From Comamonadaceae bacterium (GTDB lineage: Bacteria; Pseudomonadota; Gammaproteobacteria; Burkholderiales; Burkholderiaceae_C): DNA of 12,096 nucleotides. The stretch is from positions 1 through 12,096 of the forward strand of contig CANGZG010000065.1 of assembly GCA_947458415.1 (NCBI GenBank). The letters run 5' to 3'. Made by a program: the position numbers and the translations under genes. Numbering within the stretch: position 1 is the stretch's first letter; every line of letters starts with the position of its first letter. Below the pieces are notes generated by a model. The model saw only the letters and a list, made by a program, of their open reading frames with translations, made no database searches and was not told where the DNA came from. Below, piece after piece: positions 7,139 to 12,096 of the stretch.

Positions 7139-8056
7139 TTAATCGGTGCTGAGTAAGCGGTTGGCCAGTTCCACGGCTTGGGGCGCATGAGAAGACACGC
7201 CGTCGGCGCCTGAGTTTTGCAGCAAGTCGGGGTCGCTGTTCACCGCAGGGCCGCCCAAGATGACCAAGGTCTGTGGATTGATGGCTTGGGCTTTGAGTCG
7301 AGTGATCAAGTCCTTGAGCCCCGGCAGCTGCTCCACCAGGCCCACAGACAAACCGATCATGTCAAACCATTCGCGTCGAAGCGCTTTGAACAACTCTTCT
7401 TCGGTGGAGGCGATTTCCATCACCACTTGCCAGCCATTGCTGCGGAACAATTCGGTCACGATGCTCAGACCCAAAATATGCATCGAACCTGGCGCACAGG
7501 CAAAAAAGATGCGTTTGACTTCGCCAGCCGTTTGCGGGGACTCGGGGTTGATGTAGCCCAAGCTTCGGGTCAATTGGTGCATGCGCATCAAGCCATGTGT
7601 GACCGAGGTGAAATCTTTTTTGTCAAGTTCCCATTGGTAGCCTAACCAGCGGGCAGCAGGCGTGAACAAGTCGATGAACACGCTTTCAATGGACACGCCT
7701 TCTTCCAACAATCCGTGAACATAGGCCAGCGGTTGGTCAATGTCGGGGCCCAAACAGGATTCAGAAAACGCTTCAATCTCTTGTTCGGTGAAGCGGCGGT
7801 TGGTTGGTGTGGGTGACAGGGAAGTGTCAAGCAAACTGGGATGCGCATGCATCAACTGGGGAATGATTTGCGCCTCGATGACAGAGAGCAAAGATTTTTG
7901 GCAATTGTCGGGCGAAGAGGTGTCCAGTGAGTCTGTCTGTTGCTCGCTGCGTTTGGGTTGCGCGCCGGATGAAATCGCAGACAACACCAAATGAGACAAG
8001 CCGTGCAAGCCGGCCAAAGGTTTGGTGATTAACAGACTGGAAATGCTGAGGCTCAT
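7139..8056 (-). CDS. Cobalamin-binding PpaA/AerR-type (SCHIC) regulator
   Basis: The 305 aa soluble protein has the two-part fold of B12-dependent photoreceptor/antirepressor proteins. A helical cap spans about 55-170, including IIPQLMHAH (64-72) and the stretch PAARWLGYQWELDKKDF (133-149). A Rossmann B12-binding domain spans about 180-303, with PGSMHILGL (189-197), SVGL (237-240) and VILGGPAV (265-272). His193 sits where AerR-type proteins place the cobalamin axial ligand. The Glu-His pair of CarH-type caps is replaced (VT at 152-153), as in AerR/PpaA. No MerR-type DNA-binding domain is present, and residues 1-55 are poorly conserved-looking. Known relatives relieve PpsR/CrtJ repression of photosynthesis genes. 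No ppsR or bch gene is visible here, so the target is unknown. A GGAG ribosome binding site precedes ATG 8056. The next gene downstream, on the same strand, is the repeat protein. Confidence 0.82.
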   Translation of the reverse strand: MSLSISSLLITKPLAGLHGLSHLVLSAISSGAQPKRSEQQTDSLDTSSPDNCQKSLLSVIEAQIIPQLMHAHPSLLDTSLSPTPTNRRFTEQEIEAFSESCLGPDIDQPLAYVHGLLEEGVSIESVFIDLFTPAARWLGYQWELDKKDFTSVTHGLMRMHQLTRSLGYINPESPQTAGEVKRIFFACAPGSMHILGLSIVTELFRSNGWQVVMEIASTEEELFKALRREWFDMIGLSVGLVEQLPGLKDLITRLKAQAINPQTLVILGGPAVNSDPDLLQNSGADGVSSHAPQAVELANRLLSTD

Positions 8057-8093
8057 GGGGTTCTCCGGCTAAGGACTGACAGCTTCCAATGGA

Positions 8094-8122
8094 CTGATAA
8101 ATACCTTGACCCATTGTGTCAA
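8094..8122 (-). promoter_or_regulatory. Probable sigma-70 promoter of the B12-binding regulator gene
   Basis: On the minus strand TTGACA (8122-8117) matches the -35 consensus exactly. It is followed after 17 bases by TATCAG (8099-8094), a four-of-six -10 match. Transcription would begin near 8087, leaving a leader of about 31 bases that carries the GGAGAA ribosome binding site. The -35 box lies inside the palindrome at 8106-8122. Confidence 0.55.
8106..8122. promoter_or_regulatory. Candidate operator: TTGAC-N7-GTCAA palindrome
   Basis: TTGACCCATTGTGTCAA is symmetric about its central base at every position except one pair (8111/8117). This length and symmetry suit a dimeric DNA-binding regulator. 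It covers the likely -35 of the leftward B12-protein gene, so binding could repress it, and it is about 165 bases before the rightward Tat/GMC operon. It does not match the TGT-N12-ACA site known for PpsR/CrtJ. The regulator is unknown. Confidence 0.45.
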
Positions 8123-8150
8123 CATTCCTGTGACTTAGCCACTCGAACGA

Positions 8151-8162
8151 GGGTAAATACCC
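8151..8162. promoter_or_regulatory. Short palindrome GGGTA-AA-TACCC
   Basis: Five-base arms 8151-8155 and 8158-8162 are perfect inverted repeats around AA, in the 231-base divergent region between the B12-protein gene and the Tat/GMC operon. The string TAAATACC recurs at 8098-8105, close to the first palindrome. It may be a second operator; at 12 bases, chance cannot be excluded. Confidence 0.3.
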
Positions 8163-8287
8163 ACCAAATTCCTTCAATGAAATGGCGTGCTCAGGGTTTT
8201 CCTTGTGTTTAGCGTGATACCACCCCAAAGCCAGATGCCAATGAAATACTGATTCTGGTCATTCATAAGTCAACAGGAGACAACTAC

Positions 8288-8914
8288 ATGCGAACCATTC
8301 CCATAGCGAATATTGCTTCCGAGTTCAGTGATTGCGAAGAAAGCGGTGTCGTTCCCAAGCAAAACCTGCCCTTGGCACGACGTGAATTCCTCAAAGGTTC
8401 CGGCATATTGATGGGTACCTTGGCAGCAGGCTCGGTGTTGGCCGGATTGGCGCCATCCACTGTGTGGGCCGTTGAATTGAAAACCCTCAGCCAAGCCGAA
8501 GGCCAAACACTGATGGCCATGGGCCGCGTGATTTACCCGCACAAAAAATTGCCTGATGCGGTCTATGCCATTTTGGCGAAAGATTTGGATGCAGCCGCGT
8601 CGGGCAGTGCTGACACCGCCAAGATGCTGCGCGACGGTATCGCTGGGCTCAACAGTTTGGCTGGTGGCAATTTCGCCAAGGCCAAAGCAGACAAACGACT
8701 CGCCATCGTCAAGGGCATGGAAGGTTCCACCTTTTTTGGCACCGTGCGTGGCCAATGTGTGACCTCGCTCTACAACAATGACATGGCATTCGCTGCATTC
8801 GGATACCCCGGTTCTGCTTGGGAAAAAGGCGGGTACATCACCCGCGGTTTCCAAGATTTGAAATGGTTGCCTGCTCCTTCTAAAGAAGCCAGCCCCGCCC
8901 CTTATTTGGGCTGA
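8288..8914 (+). CDS. Tat-exported small subunit of a GMC dehydrogenase (gluconate 2-dehydrogenase subunit 3-like)
   Basis: The 208 aa protein has a twin-arginine signal: a 30-residue leading segment, then LARREFLKGSG (29-39), a hydrophobic stretch (39-58) and a likely cleavage after VWA (about 61). The mature part starts with a helical LSQAEGQTLMAMGRVIYP segment. It ends with YNNDMAFAAFGYPGS, then GGYITRGF, DLKWLP and a short tail. This resembles small subunits that escort FAD dehydrogenases (gluconate, sorbitol and related) through the Tat system. Its role is thus probably to fold with and export the GMC subunit encoded 36 bases downstream, which has no signal peptide of its own. A strong AGGAGA ribosome binding site precedes ATG 8288. 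No cofactor motif is visible. Family membership is inferred from layout and context; the exact family name is uncertain. Confidence 0.75.
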   Translation: MRTIPIANIASEFSDCEESGVVPKQNLPLARREFLKGSGILMGTLAAGSVLAGLAPSTVWAVELKTLSQAEGQTLMAMGRVIYPHKKLPDAVYAILAKDLDAAASGSADTAKMLRDGIAGLNSLAGGNFAKAKADKRLAIVKGMEGSTFFGTVRGQCVTSLYNNDMAFAAFGYPGSAWEKGGYITRGFQDLKWLPAPSKEASPAPYLG

Positions 8915-8950
8915 TTCCACCTTCCCTCAGCATTTCAGGAGATACACAAC

Positions 8951-10519
8951 ATGGCTTCTATTTCATTCAACGACGACTCCGTGGTCGTCATCATTGGTTC
9001 TGGCGCGGGCGGTGGCACATTGGCCAACGAGTTGTGCCAAAAAGGCATCAAGGTCGTGGTGCTTGAAGCAGGTGCGCGTCAGTCACCTCAATCGTTCGTG
9101 AACGACGAATGGAAATCATTCGGTCAATTGGCTTGGTTAGACCCACGCACCACCTCTGGTACTTGGCGCGTGGCCAAAGACTTCTCTGGCTTGCCCGCAT
9201 GGATTTGTAAAACCGTGGGCGGTTCGACCACCCACTGGGCCGGTGCTTCATTGCGTTTCCAAGAACACGAGTTCCGCGCCAAAACCGTGTACGGCGATAT
9301 CAAAGGCGCCAATTTGCTTGACTGGCCGATCACCTTGTCCGAGTTGGAGCCTTACTACGCCAAAGCTGAAAACAAAATGGGCGTGACCCGCACCAACGGT
9401 ATTCCTGGCTTGCCTGGCAACAACAACTTCAAGGTGATGTATGCCGGCGCGAAAAAGCTGGGCTATAAAGAAGTGCACACCGGCAACATGGCCATCAACA
9501 GCCAACCGCGCGATGGCCGTGGCCGTTGCATGCAACTGGGTTTTTGTTTCCAAGGTTGTAAGAGTGGTGCCAAGTGGTCAACGCTGTACACCGAGATTCC
9601 CAAGGCAGAAGCCACAGGCAATTTGGACTTGCGCCCTGAATCCCATGTGACCCGCATTGAGCACAACGCCAAAGGCATGGTCAACGGCGTGGTGTACTTT
9701 GACAAAGACGGCAAAGAACAGCGTCAGTCAGCACGGGTGGTTTGCGTGGCGGGTAACTCCATCGAAACACCGCGTTTGTTGTTGCTGTCAGCCTCCAACA
9801 TGTTCCGCGATGGCTTGGCCAATTCATCAGGACAAGTGGGCCGCAACTACATGCGCCACATGACAGGTTCGGTGTACGCTGCATTCAAGAACCCCGTGCA
9901 CATGTACCGTGGCACCACCATGGCGGGCATCATCCGTGACGAGTCCTCTCACAACCCCAAGCGTGGTTTTGCGGGTGGTTACGAAATGGAAACCCTGTCG
10001 CTGGGCTTGGCTTTCATGCCCGCGTTCTTGGACCCAGGTGCTTGGGGCGCAGACTACGCTTGGTGGATGGATCACTACACCAACCTCGCCGGCATGTGGC
10101 TGGTCGGTGAAGACATGCCGCGCGAAACCAACCGCATCACATTGAACAACAATGTGAAAGACAAATGGGGCAGCCCGGTGGCGAACGTGCATTTCGATGA
10201 CCATGAAAATGACATCGTGATGCGTAACCATGCGTTCACCCAAGGCGAGCGGATTTACCAAGCGGCTGGTGCGATCAAAACCTACCGCACACCGCCATAC
10301 CCCTCGACCCACAATTTGGGCACATGCCGCTTGAGCGCCAATGCGCGTGACGGTGTGGCCAACAAATGGGGCCAAACGCATGACATCCCCAACCTGTTCA
10401 TCAGTGACGGCAGCCAGTTCACCACCGGTGGTGCCGAGAACCCGACTTTGACGATCGTGACCTTGGCGATTCGCCAAGCTGACTACATCGCCAAACAGAT
10501 GACTGAACGGGCCATTTGA
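8951..10519 (+). CDS. GMC-family FAD-dependent dehydrogenase, catalytic subunit
   Basis: The 522 aa protein oxidises a sugar, polyol or other alcohol using FAD. FAD-binding GSGAGGG is at 16-22 with the acidic end of the second strand at VVLEAG (36-41). THWAG (94-98) is the conserved segment near the flavin. The C-terminal GMC domain holds the presumed catalytic His454 (STHNLGTCR) and Asn497 (GAENPTLT). A motif C193-x5-C199-x3-C203 followed by KSGAKWS recalls the Fe-S-binding cysteines of cytochrome-linked FAD glucose dehydrogenases, suggesting electron transfer to an acceptor other than oxygen. No signal peptide is present; co-export with the preceding Tat protein is likely. A cytochrome c subunit, usual in three-subunit relatives, is not encoded nearby. 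AGGAGA precedes ATG 8951. The substrate cannot be told; glucoside 3-, gluconate-, sorbitol- or glucose-dehydrogenase activities are all possible. Confidence 0.9.
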   Translation: MASISFNDDSVVVIIGSGAGGGTLANELCQKGIKVVVLEAGARQSPQSFVNDEWKSFGQLAWLDPRTTSGTWRVAKDFSGLPAWICKTVGGSTTHWAGASLRFQEHEFRAKTVYGDIKGANLLDWPITLSELEPYYAKAENKMGVTRTNGIPGLPGNNNFKVMYAGAKKLGYKEVHTGNMAINSQPRDGRGRCMQLGFCFQGCKSGAKWSTLYTEIPKAEATGNLDLRPESHVTRIEHNAKGMVNGVVYFDKDGKEQRQSARVVCVAGNSIETPRLLLLSASNMFRDGLANSSGQVGRNYMRHMTGSVYAAFKNPVHMYRGTTMAGIIRDESSHNPKRGFAGGYEMETLSLGLAFMPAFLDPGAWGADYAWWMDHYTNLAGMWLVGEDMPRETNRITLNNNVKDKWGSPVANVHFDDHENDIVMRNHAFTQGERIYQAAGAIKTYRTPPYPSTHNLGTCRLSANARDGVANKWGQTHDIPNLFISDGSQFTTGGAENPTLTIVTLAIRQADYIAKQMTERAI

Positions 10520-10551
10520 TACACTGATTTTTCCAACCAAAGGAGAACAGC

Positions 10552-10950
10552 ATGTGTGAGTATTTTGTGAAAGCTGACCCTATTCAGTACGAACAACGTA
10601 CCCGTTCGGTTCGCATTCGCGGCATGCTCACCAGCATCCGGTTGGAAAACATGGTGTGGGATGTGCTGGCCGAAATGGCCGAGGATGAGGGATGCACCAC
10701 CAACGCCCTCATCTGCACATTGCATGATGAAATTCTTCAGCATCGGGGCGAAGTACCTAACTTCGCCTCGTTCCTGAGGATCACGAGTTTGCGCTATTTG
10801 CGCCGTTGCTTGATCAACCTAGAACGACAGTACCAACCCGCCGATGGACCAGACAGCACGGCCATGTTTCAACCCTCTGTGCTGAACCGCGCCAATGACA
10901 AATCTGCCGCTCGCGTCCATTCCAACGTATTGGCTGCTGTCAAAACCTGA
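10552..10950 (+). CDS. Ribbon-helix-helix domain protein
   Basis: The 132 aa protein has a probable ribbon-helix-helix DNA-binding domain of the kind annotated RHH_4 (arylsulfate sulfotransferase-like RHH). The strand TSIRLEN is at 27-33, helix 1 WDVLAEMAEDEG at 36-47, and helix 2 TTNALICTLHDEIL at 49-62. A basic segment follows (LRYLRRCLINLERQY, 80-94), then a probably disordered tail. It has an excellent AGGAGAA ribosome binding site and starts 32 bases after the GMC gene, so it is almost certainly co-transcribed. A local transcription regulator, perhaps autoregulating this operon, is a reasonable inference. Proteins of this type are poorly characterised, and a non-DNA-binding role is possible. 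Confidence 0.75.
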   Translation: MCEYFVKADPIQYEQRTRSVRIRGMLTSIRLENMVWDVLAEMAEDEGCTTNALICTLHDEILQHRGEVPNFASFLRITSLRYLRRCLINLERQYQPADGPDSTAMFQPSVLNRANDKSAARVHSNVLAAVKT

Positions 10951-10959
10951 TTTTTTCCT

Positions 10960-11496
10960 ATGACTTTCGATACTGAATGGCAGACAGGAGTCTGCGAAAA
11001 GCCCGCGCCTGCGTCACGCGGTTTTGTGCTGAACCACGCCATGTTGCGGGTCAAAGACCCAGCCGTGGCTTTGGACTTTTACACCCGCGTCATGGGCATG
11101 CGTTTGTTGCGCAAACTCGACTTTCCAGAGATGAGTTTCAGCTTGTATTTTTTGGCGGTGGCCGAGGCCGCCAGCCACGCCCCGCAAGACCAGGGCGAGC
11201 GCACCGCTTGGACGTTTTCCCAGTCGGGTATTTTGGAGTTGACCCACAACTGGGGCACAGAGAGCGACGCCGAATTCAAATACCACGATGGCAACGCCAA
11301 GCCCCAAGGTTTCGGTCACATTTGTTTTTCAGTGCCAGATTTGGACGCCGCCATTCAATGGTTTGACGACAACAAAGTGGTGTATGTGAAGCGGCCCGAA
11401 CAGGGCAAGATGAAAGACGTGGCTTTCATCAAAGACCCTGACGGTTATTGGATAGAAATCGTCGAGCCCGGTCGCTTAAAGCAATTGGGCAGTTAA
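10960..11496 (+). CDS. gloA: Lactoylglutathione lyase (glyoxalase I)
   Basis: The enzyme converts the hemithioacetal of methylglyoxal and glutathione to S-lactoylglutathione in the cytoplasm. The 178 aa sequence is of the longer type that closely resembles human GLO1 (LRVKDP, LDFYTRVMGM, LELTHNWGTE, GFGHI, DPDGYWIEI) rather than the 135-aa E. coli form. Predicted metal ligands are His26, Glu93, His120 and Glu166. The longer form suggests the zinc-using class, but metal preference cannot be proven by eye. It begins nine bases after the RHH gene, without a clear ribosome binding site, and may be translated by coupling. Its position behind a dehydrogenase operon could reflect carbonyl detoxification or simple read-through. 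The stop codon abuts the stop of the convergent small gene. Confidence 0.96.
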   Translation: MTFDTEWQTGVCEKPAPASRGFVLNHAMLRVKDPAVALDFYTRVMGMRLLRKLDFPEMSFSLYFLAVAEAASHAPQDQGERTAWTFSQSGILELTHNWGTESDAEFKYHDGNAKPQGFGHICFSVPDLDAAIQWFDDNKVVYVKRPEQGKMKDVAFIKDPDGYWIEIVEPGRLKQLGS

Positions 11497-11766
11497 TCAG
11501 CGCGGTTTTTTCAGGCCAGACGCAGAGATGAAATCTTTGCGTTTGACCTCATCACTTTTCAGCGCTTGCTGAATTTGCTTGACCAACAGTTTTTTGGTGT
11601 CTTCTTGCATATTGGCCGCACGCAGCCTTATGTATATGGCTTTGGCTTTTTCTTTGTCATAAGTGGCTTCAACCAAAGCTTGGGCCCAAAGTCCGTCACG
11701 GATCACGCCTTCTTGCATTTCGCGAAGAACCATTGCGTGTATGAGTTCACTGTTTTGAGTGGCCAT
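11497..11766 (-). CDS. Small hypothetical protein (89 aa)
   Basis: I recognise no named family. The protein is hydrophilic and mostly helical-looking, with ELIHAMVLREMQEGVIRDGLWAQALVEA in its first third and a paired-helix feel (KAKAIYIRLRAANM, 40-53). The C-terminus is very basic (KRKDF to KKPR). There is no signal peptide or membrane segment, so it should be cytoplasmic. I chose ATG 11766: AGAAAG stands just upstream, and a consensus TATAAT (minus strand, 11805-11800) lies where transcription would begin about 27 bases before it. A longer reading from TTG 11820 overlaps the fbp stop codon but would run through that promoter element, so it is less likely. Its stop touches the gloA stop with no gap. 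Confidence 0.7.
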   Translation of the reverse strand: MATQNSELIHAMVLREMQEGVIRDGLWAQALVEATYDKEKAKAIYIRLRAANMQEDTKKLLVKQIQQALKSDEVKRKDFISASGLKKPR

Positions 11767-11799
11767 GACTGCTTTCTGTGGGTGCTGGCGTTGTTGAAA

Positions 11800-11805
11800 A
11801 TTATA
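11800..11805 (-). promoter_or_regulatory. Consensus -10 box for the small hypothetical gene
   Basis: TATAAT on the minus strand is a perfect -10 match in the 50-base gap after fbp. The matching -35 region would lie inside the end of fbp and is weak. It helps decide the start at 11766 for the small gene. Confidence 0.45.
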
Positions 11806-11816
11806 GGTGTCCGGTT

Positions 11817-12096
11817 TCAAGCCGACAGGTGCATGTCCGTCAATCGGGCTACTTCATTTTTCGAGCCCAGGCACACGCTGACTCGCTGATGCAAAAGAGT
11901 GGGTTGAATGTCCAAAATCCGTTCTTTGCCGTTGGTGGCCATGCCACCGGCTTGCTCGACCAGCCAGCTCATGGGGTTGGCTTCGTACATCAAGCGCAAC
12001 TTACCTGCTTTGTGAGGTTCTCTTTTATCCCAGGGGTACATGAAAACGCCACCGCGTGTGAGGATGCGGTGCACATCGGCCACCATGCTGGCAATC
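11817..12096 (-). CDS. fbp: Fructose-1,6-bisphosphatase class I, C-terminal part
   Basis: Only the last 92 codons or so are in the window; the gene continues past the right edge. The enzyme removes the 1-phosphate of fructose 1,6-bisphosphate in gluconeogenesis. The fragment reads MVADVHRILTRGGVFMYPWD, then KLRLMYEANPMSWLVEQAGG (substrate-binding Lys-x-Arg and the Tyr-Glu-Ala-Asn-Pro motif), ATNGKERILDIQPT and LHQRVSVCLGSKNEV. This is the class I signature C-terminus with no frame break. The start is not visible. The small hypothetical gene follows on the same strand after 50 bases. Confidence 0.95.
   Translation of the reverse strand, partial: IASMVADVHRILTRGGVFMYPWDKREPHKAGKLRLMYEANPMSWLVEQAGGMATNGKERILDIQPTLLHQRVSVCLGSKNEVARLTDMHLSA

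Larger units (their letters stand above)
8057..8287. other. Divergent intergenic region between B12 regulator and Tat/GMC operon
   Basis: These 231 bases separate two divergent transcription units. They hold the leftward promoter, the two palindromes and, at the right end, the AGGAGA ribosome binding site of the Tat-signal gene. I see no clear rightward -35/-10 pair, no cobalamin riboswitch (no B12-box-like core) and no convincing small ORF. Confidence 0.7.

Noticed and set aside
8057..8287. Cobalamin riboswitch or PpsR-type TGT-N12-ACA site upstream of the B12-protein gene
   Set aside because: I looked for both and found neither a B12-box-like core nor a matching spaced TGT/ACA pair.
9827..10540. 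Minus-strand ORF of 237 codons opposite the GMC gene
   Set aside because: It mirrors the conserved C-terminal GMC domain; there is no independent coding evidence.

Overview
The window looks like a chromosomal segment of a betaproteobacterium, most likely Burkholderiales and plausibly a freshwater Comamonadaceae-type organism. This is inferred from protein similarity recalled from memory, the moderate GC content, the frequent TTG leucine codons, and the style of Dcd, RhlE, ApaH and GloA. No phage genes, transposases or CRISPR arrays are visible. Most of the window is housekeeping genes; the less ordinary part runs from about 5.6 to 11.0 kb.

Layout. Positions 20-130 hold a tRNA-Asp (with an acceptor-stem mismatch) and its rho-independent terminator. 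Rightward genes follow: an orphan BMP/PnrA-type solute-binding lipoprotein-like or periplasmic protein, dcd (dCTP deaminase) and a RhlE-type DEAD-box RNA helicase. The helicase ends tail-to-tail with leftward apaH (Ap4A hydrolase), with overlapping stop codons. Divergent from apaH is a CNNM/CorC-type membrane protein with CBS domains. It converges on a leftward gene for an unusual 477-residue protein. That protein has about twenty imperfect 12-13-residue repeats around a [L]-x-D-N-x-Q core, no Cys, Trp or Tyr, and a C-terminal coiled coil. Upstream of it, on the same strand, is a cobalamin-binding regulator of the PpaA/AerR (SCHIC) type.

From 8288 rightward lies a tightly spaced group with strong ribosome binding sites. 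It encodes a Tat-exported small subunit (gluconate 2-dehydrogenase subunit 3-like), a GMC-family FAD dehydrogenase with a three-cysteine motif, a ribbon-helix-helix protein and glyoxalase I. The Tat protein and GMC enzyme probably form a periplasmic dehydrogenase whose cytochrome partner is not encoded here. The window ends with a small leftward hypothetical gene and the 3' end of class I fructose-1,6-bisphosphatase.

The most interesting stretch is 5633-8290. A photoreceptor-like B12 protein is located away from any visible photosynthesis gene. It sits beside a repeat protein I cannot place, and a near-perfect palindrome overlaps its likely -35 box. A shared light- or redox-linked role for these two genes is speculation.
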